A stretch of 64,000 bases of DNA from assembly GCF_014192335.1 (NCBI RefSeq), contig NZ_JACHXU010000018.1:111835-175834 (forward strand). The letters are read 5' to 3'. Source of the DNA: Aporhodopirellula rubra (GTDB lineage: Bacteria; Planctomycetota; Planctomycetia; Pirellulales; Pirellulaceae). The translations under genes were made by a program, and so were the position numbers. The notes beneath the pieces were generated by a model. It did not search any database and was not told where the DNA came from. It saw only the letters and a list, made by a program, of their open reading frames with translations. This document shows, piece by piece, positions 35,437-44,874 of the stretch (its first letter is position 1; each line of letters begins with the position of its first letter).

Positions 35437-37128
35437 ATGAAGATGCCATCGAAACGAAGGAAGGAACTCTTGATCGCTGCAACGGCGGCTTTCTTAGCGA
35501 TCGCTGTTACGTTGCCCTTCGTTATCGATTACGTCAGCATCTCGCGGCGTCATCATGTTCCTCTGCCACCCGGAAATATCGCAACGCCGAATGAACGAAG
35601 TATCCGTTGGAACGACGAATCGGAACTCACTCGAAAAGTTTTAACCTACTGGGCCGATCGACCGCTCGGTGACTGGAAGAGCGAAGGAAAGATCAAAGCC
35701 CCTCGCACACTCCTCGCTCGCTTGATGCTAGGCGTCGACCTGGCAGCCACCAACGACTACCTCTTGTCGCAAGAACCATGGGGGAACGTAGGATCAACCT
35801 GGCCCGGCAATCCAAACGGTGACTACGACTTCACACTGGCTGGTTTAATTCCCATCTTGTATCTGTTCGGCGACGATCCTGATGTGCTGTACCCTCAGAC
35901 GCGCGATCACCTCGTCAAGAAACTCATTCCAATCGACGGTGGCGAGCCTCTGCGAATGGTCCCGCGTACGGCAGGCCTGGTTCCCGACACCGAAAACCAT
36001 CTGCTGATGACAGAGGGTTCACGCTATCTCAAAAACCGATGGCTGATGCTGCATGGAGATTCCTCGGCCACATACGACAACATTGCCAACGGATTGGAAG
36101 AGTGGCTGCTCGGTTTCATCGAAGAGCTCCGATCGGCGGGGCTCTACGAATTCAACTCCATTCCCTACGAAGGCTACACGCTGACGGCGCTGCTCAACCT
36201 AGAAGCGTTCGGATCCACGGAAGTTCAGTCGGCGGCACGGCGAGTGCTGGATCAACTCAATTGGAACTATGCCGTCGGGAGTTTGCGTTTTCGACGCTTT
36301 CCGCCCTTTCGACGTCAGTACGCTCACGCGAGCGATACGTCGCTGATGGGTGATCGACATGTCGGGTTGATCAAACCTTGGATCAGCTTATTGCCTGAAC
36401 GACCCGAGAACTTGAAACTGAAGGGAAACCAACACATCGCGATTTGGGCGTGTTGGTCGCCGTACCGATTACCCGATCGGACGGCGCGGTGGATCCTCGA
36501 AAAGCCAACCGACTATTTCATCCGAATCGGCCACGGTGCCGACAGCTCTCCCGAGATCTATTCAGGCGGCCCGGGCTACCTGCTAAGTGCCGGCGGTGTC
36601 AATCGTGGCCCCCGCTCTCTCATCGTGGCTCGACCGATAACCCTTTGTCTCGACGATGGTGCAAACGATTTGCCGGGCGTGGTCCACCTCTCCGGTCCTG
36701 GAAAAGATTTTCGCCAGTGGAACAACACGGGCGTGTGGCGGAACACGGCCGTCGCAGCGGGCCCGGTCCATCTCCCTTCCAAATGGGAAGCGTCGGCCGA
36801 ATCAAGGCTGTGGAAGGTCTTCCAACGCGAGGCAAATCTTTGCGTGGGCGTTCATTCACAAACGGATCTCGGTGTGGTTCACGTCGTTCGCTCAGAGAAC
36901 GCAGAACAAGTCCTCGATTCACTCGACAAGTCCAACGCAAACAAAGAAACCTTGCGTTCGGCCTTCCAAATCCCAAACGGCCCACGTCTCGTTTACGACG
37001 TCGACGCCCCCAAAAACCGATGGGTGATTCAACGCGTCAATGACCAAATCATCGATCGCAACTTCGACGCGTGGCCCGCAATGAGCGGCACGACCGACTC
37101 GCCGGTCACACCTCGGGATGATCCGTAG
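35437..37128 (+). CDS. Membrane-anchored protein of unknown function, possible alpha/alpha-toroid fold
   Basis: 563 residues from the ATG at 35437 (a second ATG at 35443; a TTG extension is unlikely). A basic N-terminus and one hydrophobic segment (LLIAATAAFLAIAVTLPFVI) suggest an uncleaved anchor with the rest outside. The first ~330 residues look mainly helical, with aromatic- and Asn/His-rich turns (GNPNGDYDFTLAGLIPILYL, PDTENHLLMTEGSRYLKNRW, NSIPYEGYTLTALLNLEAFG). The remainder looks beta-rich (SRLWKVFQREANLCVGVHSQ). A helical toroid followed by a beta-sandwich is the build of several polysaccharide lyases, but no family signature was recognised. It may be co-transcribed with ycaQ. Confidence 0.5.
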   Translation: MKMPSKRRKELLIAATAAFLAIAVTLPFVIDYVSISRRHHVPLPPGNIATPNERSIRWNDESELTRKVLTYWADRPLGDWKSEGKIKAPRTLLARLMLGVDLAATNDYLLSQEPWGNVGSTWPGNPNGDYDFTLAGLIPILYLFGDDPDVLYPQTRDHLVKKLIPIDGGEPLRMVPRTAGLVPDTENHLLMTEGSRYLKNRWLMLHGDSSATYDNIANGLEEWLLGFIEELRSAGLYEFNSIPYEGYTLTALLNLEAFGSTEVQSAARRVLDQLNWNYAVGSLRFRRFPPFRRQYAHASDTSLMGDRHVGLIKPWISLLPERPENLKLKGNQHIAIWACWSPYRLPDRTARWILEKPTDYFIRIGHGADSSPEIYSGGPGYLLSAGGVNRGPRSLIVARPITLCLDDGANDLPGVVHLSGPGKDFRQWNNTGVWRNTAVAAGPVHLPSKWEASAESRLWKVFQREANLCVGVHSQTDLGVVHVVRSENAEQVLDSLDKSNANKETLRSAFQIPNGPRLVYDVDAPKNRWVIQRVNDQIIDRNFDAWPAMSGTTDSPVTPRDDP

Positions 37129-37349
37129 TCTCAACACCACTCCCTTCGGCCGTGTCGCCAAAGTGTAATGCGGAATCAAGTTCACAACCGCTGGCGATAT
37201 AGTGTTGAAACGCGTGCACGAGTTCCTCCCGCACGCTAATCGTTCCGCGAAACGGACTTGCCTGCATTCCCAGTTGAATCCCCGGATAGAGCGCAGCATC
37301 CTCCTGCAAGATCCGTCTGATGACCCGGCATTTCAATCGCCCCCAATGC

Positions 37350-38018
37350 TTAGTGAGTTGACGGGTTACGCCGTTCTCTTTCTCGGCCCGAAGCGTGAAG
37401 ACGGCGACTTCCATCCGGCAGGACGTCGGCGACGTGGGTACCACACTCATGACCTGCAACACCATCCTTGTAATACAGCGGATGCCCTTCCGGACGAAGA
37501 GCGGGAATCCGCGGAGTCGTGTAATCGGCGACACCCATGGAAAGGCCGTCGCTATCAAGGATGGAACCGGAGCCGGTCCGGCTAGGACATTGGAAGACAC
37601 CCAATTCCGCAGCGGCCGCTTCAATCAACAGGTCTTTGTTGCTCCAGTCCGTCGACAGCGTTCCGTTGTAGCCCCATTTGTATTCGGAGGCCGAGGGATC
37701 GTCGAAGTTCGGATGCTTTGCCGCATGAAAAGTATCGGCAAGGTCGGGCTGCTCCACGAACGCCAAGATCCGCCAAAGCGCCCCGGTTCGCGAATACGGA
37801 TAGTGCTTGAACGTGTGCTCAAACATCGACATGCCGAGCACGATCTGTTTAAGGTTGTTCTTGCACTGAGTGCGACGTGCCGCTTGCACCGCCGGCAGCA
37901 GCAAGCCGACCAAGACGCCGATGATGGCGATCATCACCAACAGCTCAACCAGAGTGAATCCGCCTTTGAGGCGCGCAGAAGCAGGTACCGAATTTCGGCT
38001 TGTATGGATCATCTTCAT
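37350..38018 (-). pseudogene. Degenerate or truncated DUF1559 gene
   Basis: The 222-residue frame starts with a good prepilin signal ([20 protein letters not shown]) and [20 protein letters not shown], where the usual AREAARRMQC stretch is shortened by a few residues. It continues as a recognisable short DUF1559 ([20 protein letters not shown]) but ends in a low-complexity Arg-rich tail ([12 protein letters not shown]) without the H-x9-DG motif seen in intact members. About 300 bases before its stop the family's conserved part fades, which suggests a frameshift and decay. No other frame recovers the missing end convincingly. It may still be expressed as a short variant. Confidence 0.6.
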
Positions 38019-38366
38019 TAACTCGTACAGGAAACCTAGTGAGAATCTTCGCCGTAATGGAACGACTGGATGTCTGGCTGGCTGTACAAAGTTAGCTGGC
38101 TCGACCCTTGCTATTGCCAATGACTCGCAGTAGCGAGACGGATAGCAAACACTATTTTTGAGCGGATTAAGTGAGGGGGGGAGGAATCATTTCAAGTAAC
38201 TCGATACTCGCATCCTTGCTCTGCGAATTTCCCGATTCGCGTCGAAAACATCGTTTTTTGCGGGGCAGTCCGAAACGTCCTGCGGAAAACGAAGGTCATG
38301 CGGAGAGCGTAACTTCACATTACTGGGTCAACGCCACGCCCTGACGATTAGCGGAATACGGGCGTC
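38019..38366. other. Intergenic region upstream of the short DUF1559 gene
   Basis: 348 bases between the DUF1559-like start and the TPR gene stop, both on the minus strand. It contains the small palindrome GCGAAT-ttcccg-ATTCGC around 38223-38240 and a poly-G run near 38174. I found no copy of the 21-bp-spaced operator and no recognisable gene. Confidence 0.4.
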
Positions 38367-40382
38367 TCAAGCACCGCCGAGCACCCCGGAAAGCAGTCCA
38401 CGACGGTCACGCTTTAGCAGGATGAGAGATTGGAGTTGGCCGACGGACGGGTTATCGGGGTCGTAATTTTGAAGCATTCCCAACCATCGCTCGGCACTGG
38501 GGAATTCGCGGCGCCCGATAAAGGTGTAAACCATCGCCTGCGCGAGCGCGACAAACTCCGTCGCGTGAAGCAGTTTCCGTCTCTGCAGCGGCATAAGGGT
38601 CTCCAGAGCTTGGTCATACTCTTTCCGCTGCAAAGCGCGTTTGGCCAACGCGATCTGCCCGAAGAAATAGTCAGGGTGTTGATCGATCACTTCATCGATC
38701 AAGCGGTTCGCCTCGTCCTTGCGATCCTGCACTTGGAGCGCCATCGCCAAATTGTTCTTGATATCCGGGGCATCCGGTTTGGATTGGATAAGACGGCGGA
38801 AAATTTCTTCCGCCTCGGCACCTTCTCCAGCGTGCAAATGCTCGACGCCGGTCTCAATCATTTGCAGGCAAACTTCGTCACGATCATTGGGAATCACCGG
38901 CTCGTCGGTGATCTCAAAATCGATGAACTCGATTCGATCTAGCTTGCCACGAACGTAGAGCTCGATCGTCTCGGATTTCAGAATGCCATCACGATGCAGG
39001 TCACCGGCAAGCTCTGACCTCAACGAATCCGTGCCACGGGACCCGCTCACGAAATCCCGTAATGCGACCTGGGCGTCATCGTTGTCGCTGTATTGAGCCA
39101 GCTTGGCCGCGAACTGGACGGACAGACCGTCGCCACGATCAAGCATGTCGGGAAGCAAACTTTCAACTTCTCGGTTTTGCTGAATGAAACGCCGCAACGT
39201 ATCGGACACATGCGTATTCTCGTCCTCGCCATCACGGATCGCGGCTAAAGCTGATTGCATAGCGGCGAGCTGCTTCCTGCTGAACCAATCCTGAATATCG
39301 AAAAAGAACGGTCCATGTCTCTCGCCAATCGGTTGGCGAAGGTCATCCAGGTTTTCGGACGCCTGAGTCGATCCGCCGGCCATCCGTACGGCCTTTTTCC
39401 ATTGAGTTTTCGCTGCTTTCCACTCGTCGGCTCTGGCTAACCTGGTGGCTTCATAGTGCATCAGCATAGCGACGTCGGGCGATTCGTCTTCCAGCCAACC
39501 GCTGTCTGCGGCAACTCCATAAGCCCAACCGATCTCATCGTCGTCGCCGCGAAACGCGAATGTTTGTGCCGCCTTGGTCAGGTCGCTGATCTGTTTCGGC
39601 GTCAACGTTCGCAACTTCGCGGCGTCGGCTGCGCTGTCCGACTTTCGATTCAAAAAGTACAGCACTCGGCTGCGGACGGCGTGAGCGTAAAAGTTCTGAG
39701 GCGATTGCCGAATCGTTTCATCAAGAACTTCCAACGCATCGGATTGGTCACCCCGATACGAAAACGCTTCGGCGAGATTATTGCGGGCTCGCAAATCGTT
39801 AGGATAGCGGTCGAGGTGTTTTTGACAGCGAAGAATCACCTCATCAAATCGGCCTAGCTTGAAGAAGTGCAAGATGTTCTCCACCGAAGCGATTCGCGGA
39901 AGCTCTTTTGGCAAATCGTCAACGAAGGCGTCCAAAATTTCGGGCAAGTATTTTCGCAACTTTGCGAGTTCCTGACGGGCGAGTCCCACACCGTGATAGC
40001 TTGGGTCCAGCTGAATCATCTTTTCCCAATACACGATTGCCGAGACCGGTTGCATGGTTGAGTAGCACGCAGAGCCGGCCAGCATGTTTGCCATGGGGTC
40101 GCCGGGCCGGCGATCGACCATCGTCAAGGCGATGCGGGCATAATCATCAACTTCTCGTGCCGTGTGCAGAACGTCCAGATACAGCCCCAAACTATCGTCG
40201 GAAAGCGGGCCTACCGCTTCGGCTTGCTCGAACCATTCCAACGCTTTTTCCGGATCATCGTCGTCGAGATAGGCACTGCGTGCACGTCGCTCCAATGATC
40301 TCGTTTGAGTGTAAGTAGAGTCGCTCCCCACTCGGCGGCGTCGTTTTGGCTTGCGAGCATTCTTGCGTTTTTTAATGGACAT
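38367..40382 (-). CDS. TPR-repeat protein, divergent partner of the SNF2 helicase
   Basis: 671 residues, no signal peptide; the N-terminus is strongly basic (KKRKNARKPKRRRRVGSD), which could bind nucleic acid. Tetratricopeptide repeats run through the protein: PEKALEWFEQAEAVGPLSDD, LGRFDEVILRCQKHLDRYPN, RNNLAEAFSYRGDQSDALEV, and later IKNNLAMALQVQDRKDEANR with LIDEVIDQHPDYFFGQ. The start ATG has GGAG upstream. Its 5' end faces that of the SNF2 helicase 51 bases away, so the two promoters overlap. Joint regulation and a physical partnership, with TPR as adaptor, are plausible but inferred. Confidence 0.8.
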   Translation of the reverse strand: MSIKKRKNARKPKRRRRVGSDSTYTQTRSLERRARSAYLDDDDPEKALEWFEQAEAVGPLSDDSLGLYLDVLHTAREVDDYARIALTMVDRRPGDPMANMLAGSACYSTMQPVSAIVYWEKMIQLDPSYHGVGLARQELAKLRKYLPEILDAFVDDLPKELPRIASVENILHFFKLGRFDEVILRCQKHLDRYPNDLRARNNLAEAFSYRGDQSDALEVLDETIRQSPQNFYAHAVRSRVLYFLNRKSDSAADAAKLRTLTPKQISDLTKAAQTFAFRGDDDEIGWAYGVAADSGWLEDESPDVAMLMHYEATRLARADEWKAAKTQWKKAVRMAGGSTQASENLDDLRQPIGERHGPFFFDIQDWFSRKQLAAMQSALAAIRDGEDENTHVSDTLRRFIQQNREVESLLPDMLDRGDGLSVQFAAKLAQYSDNDDAQVALRDFVSGSRGTDSLRSELAGDLHRDGILKSETIELYVRGKLDRIEFIDFEITDEPVIPNDRDEVCLQMIETGVEHLHAGEGAEAEEIFRRLIQSKPDAPDIKNNLAMALQVQDRKDEANRLIDEVIDQHPDYFFGQIALAKRALQRKEYDQALETLMPLQRRKLLHATEFVALAQAMVYTFIGRREFPSAERWLGMLQNYDPDNPSVGQLQSLILLKRDRRGLLSGVLGGA

Positions 40383-40433
40383 TGAAACTCCGTTTCCTTC
40401 ACCGGTTCGGTTGTGTCAGGTACGTTCGTTAGC

Positions 40434-43400
40434 ATGAAAAAAACAATCAACCAATATCGGCGTCTCGGCCGACTTGAAAAGACTGTCTTGCAGATTCTCG
40501 CATTTCAGCATCGTCGATGTGAGTACCCCGAGATTTGGAGATTTGGTAAAGCTCTGGGACTGGTGCGTGATGACGGGAGAAGCTTGACCCAGACGTCCAT
40601 TCGCGAATGCCTGTCCAAGCTGCACCAAGTAGACCTTCTTTCCAAGCCAAACAACCACCCCGTAGCCGAGATTCATGATTTCTTGATCCGCGAGGGCCTG
40701 AAGTCAGAGTTATCACAAAGCTTACTGGAGGCATGCCAAAAGTACGAGCGTTGGGGCTCTCGCTGTGAGTCGCTCGAGTTCTACCTCGCGTTTTACACTC
40801 AGGATGCGTCGCTCTTTCAAACAGCTTTGGAAAACATACGGGTCGGTTCCGTGCCGCTGCTGTCACCGTTTTGCCAGAAAACGTTCGATGACCTGACACC
40901 GGAATTTCAACAGCACTATTTTGATTTCGTCGTGCCGTTTTGGATCTCTCATGGCCACGCCGATCCGGATGCGGTCGAAAATTTGCAAGCAACGATCGCC
41001 GGCGATGAAACAACGACTGGCTCCGCACCCACCCTGTTGACATGGGCGATTGCATCGGGAAACGTCGCGTTGCTGCGTGACCTCACCAAGCACGGTCGCT
41101 CGGTGGCCCAGGACATCGAAGGGGGGTTAGGACTGCTTGCGGGCGACTCCAATAAAGCACTCGATCAGCTCATGCACTGCCTGACCAACCGAAAAAGCAA
41201 GCAGTCGCTGACGAAGCTTGGCGGCTTGCCGTCGGTGTTCGGGCTGCTCGCGGCGTTTGATCCAGAAAGCTCTCTGACACCCGAGAAAGCAGTTGAGGCC
41301 GCTGGTTTGGCCCAACGTCGCACCGGCAGCCCGTACACAAACGCATTTTGCTTGATCGAAGCCGCACTGGAGTACGCGATCGCCCCATCCGATGCCGGCG
41401 GCTTGCTATCGCGAATGTCGAAGATCGCATCGTCCCCGTTGGATACGTTGATCGCCGGATACTTAGCGAAGTGGTTGAACTTGTCCGGCGATGGAAACGC
41501 GGACATCAGCGGCTTGGCATCCGCGGCTTCGCAATTCGCGTCGACGGGCTGCCTTTGGTTGGCGGCAGAAGCCCACGCCCTGGCCGGTCACAGCAAGCTC
41601 AAAACCGCATCGGCTGAAAAGGCCAAAGCGGACAAACTTCACCGCCAGCTCGGGACAAAGAGTCTGGTGGACATGATCAAGCCCGAACCGCCCTGGGCCA
41701 GAACGCTGGCGGCGATTACGCGGATGGGTGATAAGGCAGTTCCCGCGGCTTCCACTGACGCCAAGGGTGAAAGCGTCAGTGACCGGCTGATCTATGAACT
41801 CATACACAATGATCACTATTTCAACCTCGACGTCTATCACCAAGTTCGCAAAGGCAAGAAGTGGTCCAAAGGTCGAAAAGTCGCCTTGGCTCGATTGCAT
41901 CACGAATACCAAAAGCCCCAATTTGCATTCCTGACGCCCGAGGACCAAGCACTGTGTCGGACCTTGCGACACTGGACCGAACGTGGATCGTATGGGTATC
42001 CCGAAGAATACTGCGAGTTTGACTCGCGTTCGGGTGCCAAGGCATTGATCGGACACCCGCGGATCTATTTGCCCGGCGAAAGGGAACAACCGCTGGAGAT
42101 CACGGAATCTCCGGTGCAATTGCTTGTTCGCAAGGACGACGACGGCAAGGTCGAAGTTGTGTTGCACCCGAAACCGATCGGAAAACATGAAATGCGAATA
42201 GAAGAGCTCGGTTCGCACCGGCGCGGCATCACACTGTTCGAGGCCGCGCATCTAGAACTCCAGAAACTCCTCGGCCAGGGACTCAAAGTGCCGGCATCAG
42301 CCGCCGACCAAGTGATGCGGTCCGTCGCGGGATTGGCGTCGATCGTGACCGTCCACAGTGAGATCGGATCGACGAGGTCGGCGGCTATGGATTTCGGCGA
42401 CAAAGCGGATGCGGCGTGCGAATCTGATGATGGAGCATTGCCGTCGGCAGAGCGGATCGATGCCGACACACGTATCCACCTGCGAATGCGACCCAGCGGC
42501 GAAGGCTTTCGCGTCGAAATCCGAATCCATCCCCTTGGCAGCGGTGGACCGTCGTGCGTTCCTGGCGAAGGTGGTGAAACCGTGCTCGCCATGGTCGATG
42601 GGAAGCCCGTTTCGACTGTTCGCGATCTGGGCGCCGAACGCGAGCGAGCGGCCGCGGTGATGGAGCAAGCCTCCGTTCTGGCCGAATACATGGTCGAAGA
42701 TTGGACGGCGGTTTTACCCTCACCGATCGAGACACTGCGGCTGGTTGAAGAAATCGAAGAGTTGGTTGACTCGGGCGAGGTCGAATTGCACTGGCCAAAA
42801 GGAAAATCCTTGCAATTGGCAGGCAGCGCCACCGAGTCGATGTTGCGAGTTTCGATCCGTCGCGATCGCGATTGGTTCGCGGCCACCGGCAAGCTCAAAG
42901 TCGACCGCAACCTGACGATCGACATGATGGATCTGATCGACTTGGTCGCCGATTCGCCCAGCCGGTTCGTGCGACTCGATGACGGTCGTTTTCTGTCACT
43001 GGCTGAAAATCTGCGATCCCGGATTCGGGATCTGCACAGCTTTGGCGATGGGCGAAGCGTCAAGAACAAACTACGTTTCGCGGCGGTACACGCCGGACTG
43101 CTGGAAGACCTCGGTGATATCAAGGTCACCGCCGACGCGCATTGGAAGAAATGTACCCAGCGGATGAAGGACGCCGACAAGTTGACGCTTCACATCCCCC
43201 GTGGACTGCAGGCCGATCTGCGCGACTATCAACGTGAAGGTGTGTTTTGGATGATGCGGCTGGCCGCCTGGGGCGTCGGCGGTTGCTTGGCCGACGACAT
43301 GGGATTGGGCAAAACGATCCAAACCATTGCCTTGCTGCTCGAACGCGCCGGCGAAGGCCCATCCGTGGTCATCGCGCCGACCTCGGTGATTTATAACTGG

Positions 43401-44582
43401 CAAGACGAACTGCACCGCTTCGCGCCCACATTGACGCCACACGTCCTGGCCGATGCCGATCGTGGCAAGCTGCTCGAGTCATTGTCCGCCGGCGACGTGC
43501 TGCTTTGTTCTTATGGTTTGCTACAAACGCAAGGCAAAGCGATGAACAAGATCGATTTCGGCACGTTGATCCTGGACGAGGCACAGGCGATCAAGAATCC
43601 GTCTAGTAAACGTTCGAAGGCAACCAAGTCGCTATCGGCTGAATGCCGTTTTGTCCTGACCGGGACACCGATGGAAAACCATCTCGGTGAACTATGGAAT
43701 TTGATGGATTTCATCAACCCTGGGTTGCTGGGAAGCCAGGAGAGTTTTCAAGAACGCTTCGCGGTGCCGATCGAGCGTGATGGTGATCACGGTGTCCGCA
43801 ACCAACTCAAACGTTTGGTTTCTCCATTCATCTTGCGGCGAACCAAGGCACAAGTGTTGACCGAGTTGCCTCCGCGAACCGAAACCACGCTGCGGATCGA
43901 TCCGAGTGCCGAGGAAGCGGCATTGTACGAAGCCGTTCGTGAGCGAGCGATCCAAGCGATCGAGGAGAGCGCGGAAGACGAGCCGATGCAACTGCGCGTG
44001 CTGGGCGAAATCATGCGTTTGCGACGGGCTTGCTGTCACCCCAAATTGGTCGTGCCCGAATCCGAGATCGCTGGGTCAAAATTGAACTCCTTGATGGAAT
44101 TGATCGATGACTTGCGAAACGGTAATCACCGGGCGTTGGTGTTCAGCCAGTTCGTCGATCACCTTTCGATCGTCCGCGAAGCCATGCAGGATCGTCAGAT
44201 CGATCATCAGTACCTCGACGGCAGCACCCCCGCGGCGACTCGCAAAAAACGCGTCCAGGCATTCCAATCGGGTGAAGGCGACGTTTTTTTGATTAGTCTC
44301 AAAGCGGGCGGTACCGGGTTGAATCTGACCGCCGCCGACTACGTGATTCACCTGGACCCGTGGTGGAATCCGGCGGTGGAAGATCAGGCGTCCGACCGCG
44401 CCCACCGCATCGGCCAACAGCGTCCCGTGACGATCTATCGGCTGATCCTTTCGGGCACAATCGAAGAACGCATTTTGGAACTTCACGCGACCAAGCGAGA
44501 CCTCGCCGACAGCCTACTCGAAGGAACGGACCAAAGTGGCAAACTCAGCGCCGAAGACCTATTGCGTTTGATTCGGCAATAG
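40434..44582 (+). CDS. SNF2-family DNA helicase/translocase
   Basis: 1382 residues from the ATG at 40434 (a GTG at 40413 is in frame). The C-terminal ~450 residues hold the full SNF2 motor: motif I DDMGLGKT (Lys960), Ia VIAPTSVIYNWQDEL, motif II LDEAQ (~1048), motif III LTGTPMEN, then FSQFVDHLSI, ISLKAGGTGLNLTAADYVIH and SDRAHRIGQQRPV. The N-terminal ~900 residues are helical and beta segments without clear motifs, as in large bacterial SNF2 proteins. It lacks an obvious SWIM Cys/His cluster. It would translocate on double-stranded DNA or displace bound proteins such as RNA polymerase. The IS1380-like element begins ~170 bases after its stop. Confidence 0.92.
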   Translation: MKKTINQYRRLGRLEKTVLQILAFQHRRCEYPEIWRFGKALGLVRDDGRSLTQTSIRECLSKLHQVDLLSKPNNHPVAEIHDFLIREGLKSELSQSLLEACQKYERWGSRCESLEFYLAFYTQDASLFQTALENIRVGSVPLLSPFCQKTFDDLTPEFQQHYFDFVVPFWISHGHADPDAVENLQATIAGDETTTGSAPTLLTWAIASGNVALLRDLTKHGRSVAQDIEGGLGLLAGDSNKALDQLMHCLTNRKSKQSLTKLGGLPSVFGLLAAFDPESSLTPEKAVEAAGLAQRRTGSPYTNAFCLIEAALEYAIAPSDAGGLLSRMSKIASSPLDTLIAGYLAKWLNLSGDGNADISGLASAASQFASTGCLWLAAEAHALAGHSKLKTASAEKAKADKLHRQLGTKSLVDMIKPEPPWARTLAAITRMGDKAVPAASTDAKGESVSDRLIYELIHNDHYFNLDVYHQVRKGKKWSKGRKVALARLHHEYQKPQFAFLTPEDQALCRTLRHWTERGSYGYPEEYCEFDSRSGAKALIGHPRIYLPGEREQPLEITESPVQLLVRKDDDGKVEVVLHPKPIGKHEMRIEELGSHRRGITLFEAAHLELQKLLGQGLKVPASAADQVMRSVAGLASIVTVHSEIGSTRSAAMDFGDKADAACESDDGALPSAERIDADTRIHLRMRPSGEGFRVEIRIHPLGSGGPSCVPGEGGETVLAMVDGKPVSTVRDLGAERERAAAVMEQASVLAEYMVEDWTAVLPSPIETLRLVEEIEELVDSGEVELHWPKGKSLQLAGSATESMLRVSIRRDRDWFAATGKLKVDRNLTIDMMDLIDLVADSPSRFVRLDDGRFLSLAENLRSRIRDLHSFGDGRSVKNKLRFAAVHAGLLEDLGDIKVTADAHWKKCTQRMKDADKLTLHIPRGLQADLRDYQREGVFWMMRLAAWGVGGCLADDMGLGKTIQTIALLLERAGEGPSVVIAPTSVIYNWQDELHRFAPTLTPHVLADADRGKLLESLSAGDVLLCSYGLLQTQGKAMNKIDFGTLILDEAQAIKNPSSKRSKATKSLSAECRFVLTGTPMENHLGELWNLMDFINPGLLGSQESFQERFAVPIERDGDHGVRNQLKRLVSPFILRRTKAQVLTELPPRTETTLRIDPSAEEAALYEAVRERAIQAIEESAEDEPMQLRVLGEIMRLRRACCHPKLVVPESEIAGSKLNSLMELIDDLRNGNHRALVFSQFVDHLSIVREAMQDRQIDHQYLDGSTPAATRKKRVQAFQSGEGDVFLISLKAGGTGLNLTAADYVIHLDPWWNPAVEDQASDRAHRIGQQRPVTIYRLILSGTIEERILELHATKRDLADSLLEGTDQSGKLSAEDLLRLIRQ

Positions 44583-44754
44583 CGGTCCCACGGAGTCAAC
44601 TTACCGGTTGCCGCACGATCGTCGAATCGTGACGCAAATCGCTCCTGTATAGCCTGGCAAGCTCGGAGGCAACCCAAACTCGGAGGCAACCTGGTACTTC
44701 ATGCCGACTTGATTTTCGCGTAGTGGACGAGGCGACGAGTCCTTGATGCGCTAG

Positions 44755-44772
44755 TCCTTAACTAAGCGAGGA
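44755..44772 (+). repeat. Left terminal inverted repeat of the IS
   Basis: TCCTTAACTAAGCGAGGA, matching the complement of 46598-46615 at 14 of 18 positions; preceded by CTAG. Confidence 0.8.
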
Positions 44773-44874
44773 TCGAAACCGCTTTAAATGAGAAAACTCG
44801 AAAACCCTCGGCGTTTCTCGTGTCTATTGGAGGTTACTACAACTTCAATCAACACGCGCTAACGAGGGTTTCGA

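Noticed and set aside
37106..37624. Minus-strand frame overlapping the end of the short DUF1559 gene, considered as its frameshifted C-terminus
   Set aside because: Its sequence does not resemble a DUF1559 C-terminus and lacks the H-x9-DG motif, so it does not restore the gene.
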